A stretch of 64,000 bases of DNA from Mixophyes australis (taxonomy: Eukaryota; Chordata; Amphibia; Anura; Limnodynastidae): NCBI GenBank assembly GCA_036250195.1, contig JAVHZZ010000002.1:277904960-277968959 (forward strand), written 5' to 3'. How positions within the stretch are numbered: the first letter of the stretch is position 1; each line of letters opens with the position of its first letter. The notes under the pieces were generated by a model. That model was not told where the DNA came from and did no database searches. It worked only from the letters and a program-made list of their open reading frames with translations. Below are positions 24,216 through 36,138 of the stretch, piece by piece. Both the position numbers and the translations under genes were made by a program.

Positions 24216-24270
<55 letters not shown>
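24187..24270. repeat. (TA)n / (TATC)n microsatellite
   Basis: About 80 bp of TA with interspersed TATC units inside the 23635-24785 element. Confidence 0.95.
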
Positions 24271-24274
<4 letters not shown>

Positions 24275-24788
24275 AATGTCACCAGTGATTAATAAAGGCA
24301 TTAATGATATAACGGTAAAAAAAAGAAGTGAAAAAAAGAACGTTTTTTTCCCCGTACCACATGAAATACGTTTATCATGATGTTGTTAATGTCTACTGGA
24401 CATTAAATACATTTTTACAGTTGCTTCGGATTGCAAACACATGTTATAGCATGCAAACAAGAGTGTCATCACCAGTGAGCAAGACTTAGACAAGCCCTGT
24501 AGCTGGAGCAAGAGAGTAACTTTGTGAAGTCCAGAACTTGATTCGGATATGGCTGTGCGCGCTTAATTTTAACATGCCCTTACTGTACATTGTCTACAGC
24601 AAAATGATCCTTCCCCGCCCTGTTCACTCCTCGAAATTGAAGATTATAGCAAGTGTCCTCTGTTTCCTAAAAGGAACGGACAGGGGTGCATTTACTAGTG
24701 TAAGTCCGGGTTCTGGCATGTGAAGAGTGATTTTGTGTACGATACGCTCAAAATCGGCAGATACGGGCCTTGATAAATCAGGCCCATA

Positions 24789-25220
24789 GATGGAAAATTT
24801 TCTCACAAAGATTTTGGCTGTGGATTACAGCAGTCAATAGAATTCAGGTAATTAAGTGTATCATGGTTTTATTGACATGTACTGACATATTAAACATGTG
24901 TTATGATAAGACATGCCTACAGTTAATTACTTTCATGTTAATCACTGCCTCCAATCGACCGATCTAATACACAGCCAGTACTTCTGTGTGAAAAGTACTC
25001 AACTATAGGAATGACACTAATGGAATGTTGTTTACATAATGAATTACAATTTCTGTAATATAGATAAAATATTAAACACCTTTTTTATAATATACACAAT
25101 CAGTCTCTCTTATACCACTTATTCCAGTGTATATTACTCTGCTACATAATACAATAATAAAGCAAAAGTCAGGTATACTATATTTAAGTGAATGCACAAG
25201 ACATGGTCCAATTTAAATTG
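24789..25220. other. No feature
   Basis: AT-rich non-coding DNA between the DNA element and the TA repeat. Nothing recognised. Confidence 0.5.

Positions 25221-25221
<1 letters not shown>

Positions 25222-25262
<41 letters not shown>
25222..25262. repeat. (TA)n microsatellite
   Basis: About 20 TA units. Confidence 0.95.
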
Positions 25263-25266
<4 letters not shown>

Positions 25267-25640
25267 GCAAAGAGGGTCGAGCTCTCCACAGTGTCAGTGT
25301 CACCAAGGTTGGCGATGCTAAGGGGATGGGTATGTGGCAAAGAGGGATATTTGCCAATGTTCCCTTTAAGGGAACAGGTAGGAACACGGTTAGTCTGCAG
25401 CAGCAGGCTGCGGGCAGGGTTAAGTTTTCCCTAGGTTCCTCTTTGAGCAGACACACACACACACACACACACAGGTGCTCCACATGGGTGTGATTGGTTT
25501 GCTGTGATTTGTTGTTGTGCTTGGGGTGGAGGATAAAGGCACTGTCTGTATATGTGGGTGGGACTACCGATGCTAGTAAGTGATCGGCGAGCAGACAGGG
25601 AAGTAATGTCTAGCCAGATGTAGGTGGTGGGGATTTTCGT
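25263..25640. other. Non-coding spacer with (AC)n
   Basis: Unclassified moderately GC-rich sequence between two TA repeats, with an (AC)n microsatellite at 25448-25473. The open frames across it are driven by the TA and AC repeats. Confidence 0.5.
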
Positions 25641-25668
25641 GTATATATATATATATATATATATATAT
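25641..25668. repeat. (TA)n microsatellite, target of element A
   Basis: The TA run abuts the first base of the element A LTR. TA sequence resumes after the other LTR at 43738, so the element inserted into a TA repeat and the exact target duplication cannot be measured. Confidence 0.9.
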
Positions 25669-26168
25669 TGTAACAAAAGGAGGCATTTAGATGGCAGTAT
25701 GCAGAGAAAGCAGGGAAGTAAAGTAAAACATTTGTGAAGCAATGCACCTAGATTGAATGTAAAGACCTATGTGTAACAAACAATAGTTTAAGTTTGGTTA
25801 ACTTACATGCAGAGAAATCCTTCCTCTCAGCAAACAGACAGGGTGTGTCTCTTTAGTGAAAACAGAGCCAGTGATGGGGCGTTTCCTTTAAAAGAGAAGG
25901 TGGATGTGTCACCTGTCCATCAAGCTAAGGCTGGGGGGGAGGAGTATCAGGTATAAAAGCCTGTTTGTATCATTTGTGCACTGAGATCAACGCTGGGGAA
26001 GCTGGCTGGTCTTGAGAGAGCTGAGCTATGTCTAGCTAGCGTTTAGGGTCTCCAAATATTGCTGTGAAATCTGTACGGTGTCAAAACATTTACCATCCTG
26101 ACAATAAAACTACATAAAAAGGAAGAAGTTGTTCGCGTGTGCTTCAGCAGTAGTGGGCTCTTGCCACA
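25669..26168 (+). repeat. Element A 5' LTR
   Basis: TGTAACAAAAGG...TCTTGCCACA, 500 bp. Contains TATAAAA at 25952-25958 and AATAAA at 26103-26108, giving a likely U3-R-U5 layout. About 98% identical by eye to the 3' copy at 43239. Confidence 0.95.
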
Positions 26169-26170
26169 AG

Positions 26171-26185
26171 TGGTGTCAGGAGTGG
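26171..26185 (+). promoter_or_regulatory. Element A primer binding site (tRNA-Leu-like)
   Basis: TGGTGTCAGGAGTGG starts two bases after the LTR. It is complementary to the CCA-tailed 3' end of vertebrate leucine tRNAs ending ...CCACTCCTGACA. This implies ordinary tRNA priming, unlike elements B and C. Confidence 0.75.
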
Positions 26186-26234
26186 AATGCTCCGGGAAGC
26201 AAGTTTCCGCTACCCAACCTGCGCAGACGTCAAC

Positions 26235-27053
26235 ATGGAAGAAGTACTAAGAACCCTCGTGAATGTGGCCACTGCGCAGCGAGAACAGCAAGCTCAGATG
26301 CTATGAGTTGCCGAGGCACAGGTGGAAAACACAAGGCTCTTAAGAAGAAGAGTTAACCCAGGTGAGGCATGACTGAAATGAACCACTTGGTCCTGTTCTC
26401 CAGAAAATGTCGCCAGGTGATGACATAGAAGCATATCTGGTGTCCTTTGAGAGACTTGCAAAAAGGGCAAAATGGCCTCCTAAAGATTGGGCTGAGATGC
26501 TGGCGCCATATCTGACTGGTGAAGCTCAGCGAGCTTATATGGATCTAGATGAGGAACGGGCCTCTGACTATCTGTGCCTAAAGTCTGAGATATTGGCCCT
26601 CATTGGAGTTTCCGGGCCAGGCCGAGCCCAGCGCTATCACCAATGGCGCTATGATAAAGAAAAACCGGTCAGAGCGCAAGTGGCTGAGCTTTCTAAAATT
26701 TTAAAGAAATGGCTGCAGCCTGAGGAGAATTCGCCTTCTCGGATTATTGAAGTTCTGGCGATAGATCACTGTATCCGGGGGCTGAACCGCGATTTGCAAA
26801 GGTGGGTTCTGCAATCAGACCCACAAACTTATGAAGAGCTTGCCACCGTGGTAGAAAGGTTTTGTGCGCTACAGCAAATGACTAAAGAACCTGCATTTGT
26901 GCCAAATCTGCTGCCACGCCAAAAGCCAGGTTTGACAATCCTTGTTACAGGGCCCAATGGCTACGTTCAGAGGGCCAGGTACTGTCTAATCTGAAGTGTT
27001 TTGAATGTGGTGAGCCAGGCCACTTTAAGGCAGAGTGTCCTAAACTACCGTAA
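26235..27053 (+). pseudogene. Element A gag with SCAN-like capsid and zinc knuckle
   Basis: The ATG at 26235 opens MEEVLRTLVN and is stopped by TGA at 26304. The main open part (26407-26994) has a capsid-like region (AYLTSF-type start, WAEMLAPYLTGEAQRAY). A SCAN-related stretch follows at residues ~75-152 (QRYHQWRYDKEK, KKWLQPEENSP, LNRDLQRWVLQSDPQTYEE). The knuckle CFECGEPGHFKAEC (26997-27038) is in another frame, so a frameshift separates capsid from nucleocapsid. SCAN dimerisation domains of vertebrate zinc-finger proteins are thought to derive from this gag family. Confidence 0.88.
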
Positions 27054-27056
27054 CCC

Positions 27057-28806
27057 ATGGACTGTTCCGTGGCACACATTGGGTCTGCTTTTCCAAGCTG
27101 TTTTACCATGAGTCCCACATCAGGAAGTCCTTGTTTGTTCCGGGTGACTGTGCTAATCAACCAAAACCTTGTTCTGGCCTTGGTTGACTCGGGGAGTGAA
27201 CTCTCATTGGTTTCCAGCTCTGCCTTACCCGAAACCATAACTTCTCGGTTGCCCAAGGTGAAGGTTCTTTGCCTACATGGCACGACAGAGGAGTATGAAA
27301 GAACAATACTACCAGTTACACTCAAAGACAAAACTGTTATGGCGGTAGCTGCCATAGCACCTAAACTCCCATATCCACTCATTTTGGGGCGAGACTTCCC
27401 ACTGTTTAATGATGTCCTCGGTGAGCGGATCTGGCCGGACATGCCGGCAACTGATGCAACGGTCGAAAGCCCGGTCTTAAAGGAGCCGCCTAAGAATCCA
27501 CAACATCTGGACATCGATCTTTGGGAACCGCCAAACCAGAATGCCATCCTGGGAGTCACAGCAGGCGTTCCACAAAAGCATCCACCTGCGGGGAAACATG
27601 GACAGTCCAAACTAGCATTGGTCGGTGATGTCACAGATGAGCCCTCCTCGCCTGTCAGTGAGAATACGGACTGGTCCGCAATTCCATTTTGGTTTCCTCT
27701 GCAGGACTTTGCTCGAGACCAACTTAATGATGCCAATTTGGAACATGCCTTTAAAAGTGTGACTGAAGTAAATGGGGTAGCGAAAGCCGCCCAGCCTGCA
27801 GAAGGTATACCATATTTTATTGTTAAAAATAATTTCCTGTATAGAGTTGATAAGATGCAGGGGGCAAAAGTAGAACAATTAATGGTTCCTCAGGTCCATG
27901 TAACCCTGGTGTTAAAAGCAGCACACACACATATCTGTGGGGGACACCTAGGGGAGGATAAAACACGGGAACGAGTTCTGCTTAGTTTTTACTGGCCCGT
28001 GGTACACATGGCAGTGAAAAAGTATTGCCGGTCCTGTCCCATTTGTCAGAGAACCTGTCCCAAACCCATGTACAGAGCACTTCTCATTCCAATACCAATA
28101 GTCCAAGTTTCCTTTGAACGGATAGCTATGGACCTTGTGGGGCCACTGGAAAAATCCGCACGTGGGCACCAATATATACTAGTGGTGCTTGACTATGCAA
28201 CCAGGTATCCAGAGGCAATTCCCCTATGAAATACAAAGTCCAGCACCATAGCTAAGGAACTTGTATTGATGTTTACACGTTTGGGAATACCCAAAGAAAT
28301 TCTCACAGACCAGGGTACTCCATTCATGTCTAAACTGATGAAGGACATGTGCCAGTTGCTAGGGGTTATGGCGCTTCACACCTCTGTATACCATCCACAA
28401 ACAGATGGCTTGGTGGAACGCTTTAACCGCACATTAAAGCACATGCTCAGGAAAGCAGTGGCTCAGGAAAAAAAAGATTGGGACACTCTTATTCCCTATT
28501 TGATGTTTGCCATCCGTGAGGTACCTCAAGCTTCAACAGGGTTTAGTCCCTTTGAGTTATTGTTTGGGAGACAGCCCAGGGGTATCTTGGATATGTTAAA
28601 AGAAGGGTGGGAGCAGCAAGGGCCCAGGGAGCCAAATCTGGTCCAATTTGTGTCCCAAATGTATGAGAGGCTAGAAAAGATAGGGCCCATTGTGCAGCAA
28701 CATGAAAAAGAGGCTCAGGAACGACAGAGAAAAAGTTATGATAAAAGTGCTGTTGTTCGATCTTTCAAGCCTGGGGACAAGGTCCTAGTCCTGGTTCCCA
28801 CCCAGG
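27057..28806 (+). pseudogene. Element A pol, protease and integrase part
   Basis: Protease motif LVDSGSELS at residues 43-51 and a later LILGRDFP. Integrase follows directly: HTHICGGH...C-x2-C zinc-binding module, then the core with MDLVGPLEKS, a stop TGA at 28227 (in frame, probably from CGA), LTDQGTPF and HPQTDGLVERFNRT. The frame continues to LVPTQ at 28806, where element B is inserted. Apart from the stop the frame is intact. Lack of RT between protease and integrase is real, not a deletion, because RT appears after the integrase C-terminus. Confidence 0.92.
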
Positions 28807-29666
28807 TGTCACGGCGCTTACCGATGTCAACGCCGATTCTCCGCTCCGTACTGCCGCACTTCCGGGTAGAACCCGGCGGCAGGTCAGCTGATCTGGGCGG
28901 GGAATTCAAAATCCTACTTCAGGCCTGCTCTGACACACTGTCTGTGTCAGAGCAACGTGTTACCTGTATCTGGCTGCATTTCCTGTGCTTTGGTCTCCCT
29001 GGTGTTCTCCCTTGTTACTCCTGATTCCTGTGTACCGAACTGGCTATATCCAAGACCACTCTCCTGCTTCATCCCTGGCACTGCATAATGGACAGATCTC
29101 TGTGTACCGAACCGGCTATACTCCAGACTACCCTCTTGCCTTATCCCTGGTACTGCATAATGAACGGATCTCTGTGTACCGAATCGGCTATACTCCAGAC
29201 TACTCTTCTGCCTTATCCCTGGTACTGCATAATGGACAGATCTCTGTGTACCGAACTGGCTATACTCCAGACTACTCTTCTGCCTTATCCTTGGTACCGC
29301 ATAACGGACAGATCTCTGTGTACCGAACCAGCTATTCTGGACTACGCTTCTGCTCCTGGGGCTGTACAGCGGATTGATTCCTGCATTCCACCAGTTTCTA
29401 CTCCAGACTACTACCTTCTGAATATACGGTTAGTGATTCCAGTTATCAATTTCCCTGTGGATCTGGCCGTGCCTCTACATGTTCATCTCATAGAACTCTT
29501 TCCTTACGTCAGTAGGCTAAACCTGGGGGCCGCGAGCTGCGGTTCTCCGGCAGCAAAACCCACCCTGCCTTGCGGCGGTTCTTGGAGAAGACCGGGAGGG
29601 TCGTTAGACTCCGCGCCCTAGGAAGGCCGGCGTAAATACTGACTAAGGTAATCTTGAAACCTAACA
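28807..29666 (+). repeat. Element B 5' LTR with 72-bp tandem repeats
   Basis: TGTCACGGCGC...CCTAACA, 860 bp. From about 29031 to 29370 it contains nearly five copies of a 72-bp unit (landmark TGTACCGAAC at 29031, 29103, 29175, 29247, 29319). A dyad, TGCTCTGACAC/GTGTCAGAGCA, lies at 28926-28954. The open frames across this LTR come from the 72-bp (24-codon) period. Confidence 0.93.
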
Positions 29667-29678
29667 GTTTGCTCTGAC
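29667..29678 (+). promoter_or_regulatory. Element B putative self-priming site
   Basis: GTTTGCTCTGAC directly follows the LTR and is not a TGG-type tRNA site. TTGCTCTGAC (29669-29678) is complementary to GTCAGAGCAA in the LTR (28946-28955), downstream of a weak TATA-like ATTCAAAA (28904). This is the arrangement expected for Tf1/sushi self-priming. Confidence 0.55.
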
Positions 29679-29696
29679 CCCCAACATATCTATCTG

Positions 29697-30639
29697 ATGG
29701 ATGGATCCGGGAACCCCTCTGCTAGGGAGTTATTGGAACACTTAGCTGCCCGGATAGAGGAACAGGACAAGAACCAGGCACAGTTACTTCAGTTTATTCA
29801 GAGCATGTCTGCTCGCCTGGACACACTTCAGGGTGCGGTGTCAGCTTAGGCAATCCAGGCAGCGGTACCTGATCCGCCACCTATTCCCCCTCAACCTGCT
29901 CCTGCCCAGGAGGGTGGTGCCGCTCCTCTCCCGGCAAATTCCCAACTTCGCATCCCTAACCCTCCAAAATTCGATGGGGATCCCAAGGCCTGCCGTGGAT
30001 TTTTAAATCAGTGTCATATCCAGTTCGAACTCCAGCCAGGGAACTTTCATACATTATTTCTTTACTTACCGGTCAAGCTCTTGCCTGGGCATCTCCCCTA
30101 TGGGAACACAATGATCCTTGGCTACATAACTGCTCCACCTTCCTGGAGGCCTTCAGACATGCCTTCGATGAACCAGGAAGAGTTTCCAGCGCTGCTTCTG
30201 GCATCCTTCGTCTGCGCCAAGGCTCTATGACCATAGGCCAGTATGCTCTCCAATTTCGTACTATGGCGGCTGAGTTACGTTGGAATAATGAGGCCCTGGT
30301 AGCCACCTTATGGCAGGGTTTGACAGACCGCATCAAAGACGAACTAGCAGGTCGTGAACTCCCAACTTCTCTGGATGCTTTGGTCTCTTTATGTAACCAG
30401 ATTGACATCAGATTCCGTGAGCGCTCTCAGGAGAAGGAGAGTTCCCGTCGTTCTCCTTTTCGTCTGGCTCCATGTTTTCAAAGTCCGGTGATGTCTGAGG
30501 AGGAGCCAATGCAGTTGGGAAGAGCTCGGCTCTCTCAGAAAGAGAGAGGCGATTCAAACATGGGTTATGTCTTTATTGCGGTGAACCTGGTCATTTGTTA
30601 AACAATTGTCTTAAGCGTCCGGGAAACGATCAAACCTAA
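29697..30639 (+). pseudogene. Element B gag
   Basis: Starts MDGSGNPSARELLEHLAA. It is broken by TAG at 29847 and a deletion/frameshift near 30050 (after FELQPGNF). It then continues through ISLLTGQALAWASPLWE and a zinc knuckle CLYCGEPGHLLNNC with all C-C-H-C ligands. It ends TAA at 30637. The CCG GGA AAC codons near the end contain the slippery heptamer G GGA AAC. Confidence 0.87.
30621..30627 (+). promoter_or_regulatory. -1 frameshift heptamer GGGAAAC (element B)
   Basis: In gag frame this is G GGA AAC, the X XXY YYZ form. Slipping back one base enters the pol frame, which runs without stops into protease LIDSGAAGNFI. The same heptamer is used by PEG10, a mammalian gene derived from sushi-type elements. 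Confidence 0.85.
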
Positions 30640-33600
30640 CTGATGATGGAGAGGCCAAGTTAGGTGTACGTATTCCCTCTCCTGTTGATTCTAGTTTTTC
30701 TATCCAAGTTCTGTTACAATCCGTTGACAAACAGCTTTCTCTTCCAGCACTCATTGATTCCGGAGCAGCAGGGAACTTCATAAGAGCCGACTTAGTGGAA
30801 AAAATGTCTGTACCTACTCTTCCGTTGGATCCCCCAATTGCTATCACAGCCATTGATGGAAACCGCATCAGTGGAGGATCACTCAAGAAACGTACCATCA
30901 AGCTCTCTCTCCGCATAGGAGCCCTGCATACTGAATCCATTTCCTTGTTGGTCATCCCAGAGGCTATTAATCCTCTCATTCTTGGTCTTCCATGGCTCCA
31001 ACTTCACTCCCCTACATTGGACTGGCGCACGCCAGAAGTTCTGCCCTGGGGCCCGGCTTGTCATTCTCGCTGCCTTCCCAGGATCAATAAACTCACCACT
31101 AATGAAACCTCATCACTACATACGTCCACTGGTATTCCTCCTCAATACCGTTCATTTTCGGATGTGTTCTGCGAAAAGGAAGCCTCCAAACTACCTCCCC
31201 ATAGGCCTTGGGATTGTTCTATTGAGCTGTTACCAGACAAAATACCACCCAGAGGACATGTTTTTTCTTTATCATTGCCAGAATCCAATTCCATGTCTAA
31301 ATACATAGAAGAAAATCTTGAAAGGGGCTTTATTCGGAAGTCATCCTCCCCTGCAGGGGCCGGCTTTTTCTTTGTTAAAAAAAAACCCGGTGGTTTACGC
31401 CCATGTATAGATTATCGTGGGCTGAATGCCATTACTGTGAAAAACAAATACCCGTTACCATTGATCTCAAAGCTATTTGATAGAATAAAAGGGGCTGTTA
31501 TTTTTTCCAAACTGGACCTGAAGGGTGCCTACAATTTGATCCGTATTAAACGAGGGGATGAATGGAAAACTGCGTTCAATACCCATGATGGCATAACTAA
31601 TTATGCCCTTTGGGTTATGTAATGCCCCCGCAGTGTTTCAAAACTTCATCAACGAAATTTTTCAAGATTTTCTCTACCACTTTGTGGTGATTTACCTGGA
31701 TGATATCCTGATATTCTCCCCTGACATCGTATTGCATCGCCATCATGTTTCTTTGGTGCTTGAACGCCTTCGTTTACATCAGCTGTTCTGTAATTTGGAT
31801 AAATGTATCTTCGAAAAGGGTCATCTTCCCTTTCTTGGACACGTGATCTCTGGGTCTGGACTATGCATGGATCCCGAGAAAGTAAAGGCGGTTTCCGAAT
31901 GGCCTCAGCCGATAGGTCTGAAAGCGATCCAACGTTTCATAGGCTTCGCCAATTATTATCGGCATTTCATCAAAGGCTTTTCTTCAGTGATCGCACCCAT
32001 TACTGCACTAACTAAGAAAGCTATCAAAACTAAACTTTGGCCTCCTGAGGCAGAAAAGGCCTTCTCTTCCCTAAAGGAAGCATTCATGACAGCTTCTATC
32101 CTTCATCAACCGGATCCTACCTTTCCTTTTTTTCTTGAGGTCGATGCATCCTCTGTGGGAGTGGGGGATATCTTGTCACAGAAGGACTCCTCTGGAAGAT
32201 TGTCTCAGTGTGGTTTCTTTTCCCGTAAACTTTCTGTTGCTGAGAAAAATTATGGCATCAGAGATAGGGAACTCCTGGCCATCAAATTAGCCTTAGAAGC
32301 GTGGAGACATCATTTGGAAGGAGCTAGATTTCCTATCACGGTTTTTACAGATCACAAGAACCTTCCATATTTGCAAACGGCTTCTTGTTTAAACCCTCGG
32401 CAAGCCAGATGGTCCTTGTTTTTCTCCCGTTTTGATATGATCATCACCTTTAGACCAGGATCTAAGAATAAGAAAGCGGATGCTCTCTCGCGATCCTTTG
32501 ATGCCACGGATGCTGTAGAGGATATTCCTAGACCCATCTTGGGTCCAAAATGTATACTGGCCACCACCCCTGCTCATCTAGTGATTCCTCATGGAAAGAC
32601 CTTTGTTTCTCCTCGTCTTCGGTCCAGACTCCTCAAGTGGGCTCACGCCTCTCGGTTCTCTGGTCATGCCGGGATCAAGAAGACTTTGGATTTCGTTTCC
32701 CGTAATTATTGGTGGCCATCTATCCACTCTGATGTTCGGGAGTTTGTTACGGCTTGTTCCACCTGTGCTCAGAACAAGGTGCCTCGACAAGCCTCCTATG
32801 GGTTGTTACAGTCTTTACCCATTCCGGACCGTCCTTGGAGTCATCTCTCCATGGACTTTATCACTGATTTACCCCCTTCAAGAGGTTTTTCCGTGGTTTG
32901 GGTAGTCACAGATCGTTTCTCTCGGGCTGCTCATTTCGTACCTTTAAAAGGCCTCCCATCTGCTCCGGTGCTGGCACAACCTTTTATAAGGGAAATATTC
33001 CGCCTCCATGGTTGCCCAGAGGTCATCGTTTCAGACCGTGGAACCCAGTTTGTTGCAAGATTTTGGAGAGCCTTTGTGGAATCAAACTGAATTTTTCCTC
33101 TGCATACCACCCCCAAAGTAATGGTCTCACGGAGAGGACTAATCAAGAGCTCGAAAAACTCCTCAGATGCTTCATTTCAGCTAAACATGACGACTGGGTT
33201 GATTTGTTACCTTGGGCAGAATTTGCTCACAATAATAATTCTCATGACTCTACATCGGTTTCCCCCTTTTTTGCTCTCAAAGGGTTTCATCCAAGAGTTC
33301 CTCCTTTTAATGATTTGCCTACATCCGGAATTCCTGCTGTAGATTCGATGTGGTGAAACTTCTCGTCCAGGTGGGATATGATCAAACGTAACCTGCTTCA
33401 CGCCACTGCCATCAGCAAAAAGGCGTTTGATAAGAGAAGAAGACCTTCCCCATTATTCTCTCCTGGCGATAAGGTATGGCTATCTACGCGGAACCTTCGC
33501 CTGTTGGTTCCTTCTAGGTAATTCGCTCCCGTTTCATTGGACCCTTCAAGATCTTGGAAATTATCAATCCAGTAGCTATCAGATTAAAATTGCCTCCTAC

Positions 33601-33901
33601 CTTGAGGATTCCCAACGTATTTCACATTTCCCTCCTCAAGCCACTTGTCATTAATAAATTTTCCTCTTCCAAGAGACCTCCTGCCGCTGTCTCTACACAA
33701 GATCATGAATTTGAGGTTAAGGAAATCCTAAACTCTCGCATTTCCAGAGGTTCTCTACAATTTCTGGTTGATTGGAAAGGTTATGGACCAGAGGAGCGTT
33801 CATGGATTCCGGCACGTGATCTACATGCTCCAGTACTGTTAAAGAGGTTCCATACCAAATTTTCTCAGAAACCTTATAGGCTGTCTGGTGGCCATCCTTA
33901 A
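30628..33901 (+). pseudogene. Element B pol with chromodomain
   Basis: Protease (IDSGAAGNF, ~30755), RT (CIDYRGLNAITVKNKYPLP, MPFGLCNAPAVFQ, YLDDILIF), RNase H (FFLEVDAS, FTDHKNLPYLQ), integrase (zinc module, LSMDFITDLP, SDRGTQF, HPQSNGLTERTNQELE), then a C-terminal chromodomain (LNSRISRGSLQFLVDWKGYG). Frameshifts lie near 31600, 33080 and 33530, and stops at 33354 and ~33520. The chromodomain is the chromovirus hallmark; it guides insertion through modified histones in some relatives. Confidence 0.92.
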
Positions 33902-33912
33902 TGGGGGGGTAC

Positions 33913-34466
33913 TGTCACGGCGCTTACCGATGTCAACGCCGATTCTCCGCTCCGTACTGCTGCACTTCCGGGTAGGTCCCGGCGGCAGGTCAGTTGATCT
34001 GGGCGGGGAATTCAAAATCCTACTTCAGGCCTGCTCTGACACACTGTCTGTGTCAGAGCAACGTGTTACCTGTATCTGGCTGCATTTCATGTGCTTTGGT
34101 CTCCCTGGTGTTCTCCCTTGTTACTCCTGATTCCTGTGTACCAAACTGGCTATATCAAAGACCACTCTCCTGCTTCATCCCTGGCACTGCATAACGGACA
34201 GATCTCTGTGTACCGAACCGGCTATACTCCAGACTACCCTCTTGCCTTATCCCTGGTACTGCATAACGGACGGATCTCTGTGTACCGAACCGGCTATACT
34301 CCAGACTACTCTTCTGCCATATCCCTGGTACTGCATAACGGACAGATCTCTGTGTACCGAACCGGCTATACTCCAGACTACTCTTCTGCCTTATCCCTGG
34401 TTCTGCATAACGGACGGATCTCTGTGTACAGAACTAGCTATTCTGGACTACGCTTCTGCTCCTGGG
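33913..34466 (+). repeat. Element B 3' LTR, left part
   Basis: First 554 bp of the 3' LTR including 72-bp repeats. Interrupted after CTGGG by element C and resumed at 42123. Confidence 0.94.
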
Positions 34467-36138
34467 TGTCACGGGCACTAGGAGTCTTTACCCAGGGATC
34501 ACCAGGTGATGGACTTACCAGAGCAGTATAGGTGGTAATATGGTACTCTGGTAGCGGGGTGATCACGGAACAGGAGACAGCAGATGGTAGAGAATGCTCG
34601 TGGAAAGTCTATGACTAGCAGCACTGGTAAAATATATGTAATAGTACACGAGGAACTGAATGGACAAAGGGAACGTGAGGGTAGTCAGTGGTCTGCGGGT
34701 AGCAAGTTGTACCACTGCTATAGTGAGGAGGAATGTCCAGTAGTAACGAGGCGGTGATGAGAGTCAGCGGTCTGCGTATAGCAAGTTGAACCGCTGTCTA
34801 GGTGAGGGAACGGAATCCGGGTGGAGGTATCCGGGAAGTCAGTGGTCTGCGTTAGCAAGTTGTACCACTGAAATATATATGTGAGGAGGAGCACGGGGAG
34901 ATAACTGTAATGCAGAGTATACACGGGCACACTGAACTTGATCCCACGATGATATGCACAAAGTAGTAATAACTGAGCAGCACTGCACAAATATACAAAG
35001 TCACAGGAACTATCCAGACTACAAGGTAACACAGTCAAATGATGGCAATAGTCTCAGTGGATAGACAACTTCAGAGAAGAACAACTCAGTCCAGCAAGGT
35101 ATGCAATACACGAGCACAGTCAATGGTAAGTATGCATACCGTGGTTCAGAAGAGCAGGCTGTCAGAAAGGAGTGCAGGGATACCTGAGCGGCAGGAGGCC
35201 GGCAGGATGCGAAGTCCCAGGGAAATGGAAGCGGTAAGCAAGTAGGTGCAGCGCACAGGTAGGTAGACCAGCAACGATGGAAACAATACTCAGGAAGCAG
35301 TAGTATATTGGACAGGTCACCTGGAGATCACTGAAGAGTAGAAGTAGTATGGCAGGGAAGACAGTAGCGGAGCGTTGATCCAATGCAGACAGGAGTTGAC
35401 ACAGGCAGGAACACTGTAGAAGCACGATCAGCTGGCTGCAGACACGAGTAGTACTGGAGGGTAACGGCAAGCAGGACACTGCAGATACACGGAGGTAGCG
35501 GATAGGAAGCAGCAGGTGCAGTAACGATGAAACACGGGAGAGTTGAGATGAGCTGGAACTGTTGAGCACGGAGGCAGCGGATAGGAATCAGCTGGAGCAG
35601 TCTCGATGAAACACGAGAGAGTTGAAGTGAGCTGATAACTGTAATGCACGGAGGCAGCGGATGGAATCAGCTAATACAGTCACGATGAAACACAGGAGAG
35701 TTGAAGTGAGCTGATAACTGTAGTGCACGGAGGCAGCGGATAGGAATCAGCTAATACAGTCACGATGAAACACGGGAGAGTTGAAGTGAGCTGATAACTG
35801 TAGTGCACGGAGGCAGCGGATAGGAATCAGCTGGAGCAGTCTCGATGAAACACGGGAGAGTTGAAGTGGTCTGGAAACCACAGGAATCAGCTGGGCTGAA
35901 TACACGAGGAAACACAGGAACACCTTCAGAGGCTCATGGGGAATGAGACTCCAAGATCAGGCAACGAGGTATAGACAGCAGGTGCTTTAAATAGGGAGTG
36001 TTGCCTGATCAGCCAATTAACTAAAAGGAACATGTACTGAAGGTTTGAAAGGGCTGCACATGTGCAGACCCTCAGGATGGTGGACGGCCACGGTTCCTAA
36101 ACACAGGGGAAGAAGCACTCACAGTCTGGTGAGTGACA
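34467..36138 (-). repeat. Element C 3' LTR (left copy)
   Basis: Contains an ~80-bp tandem array at 35488-35880 (landmark CACGGAGGCAGCGG at 35567, 35647, 35726, 35806). A second repeat family lies at 34680-34870 (TCAGTGGTCTGCG...AGCAAGTTGTACCACTG), with one unit fewer than the right copy. Confidence 0.93.

Larger units (their letters stand above)
23635..24785. mobile_element. Non-autonomous DNA element with GGGCCCGATTCATCA ends
   Basis: Left end GGGCCCGATTCATCACGG and right end CCTTGATAAATCAGGCCC are inverted, flanked by ATA (23632-23634, 24786-24788). The 3-bp duplication and ends suggest PIF/Harbinger-type mobilisation. A 311-bp MITE and an AT microsatellite lie within. No transposase. Confidence 0.72.

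Noticed and set aside
25184..25742. Frames with (YI)n runs on both strands
   Set aside because: Translated TA and CA microsatellites.
26945..27736. 263-codon minus-strand frame opposite element A gag-pol
   Set aside because: Shadow of the sense pol frame. It has no domain of its own.
28985..29621. Long plus-strand frames rich in repeated 'RTGYTPDY' and 'LCTEPAILQTT' peptides (also 34091-34531)
   Set aside because: They come from 72-bp tandem repeats in the element B LTR, whose 24-codon period keeps all frames open.
35162..35649. Minus-strand Ser/Leu-rich frames in element C LTR (also 41133-41548)
   Set aside because: Repeat-derived frames in both LTR copies; no retroviral or host domain.
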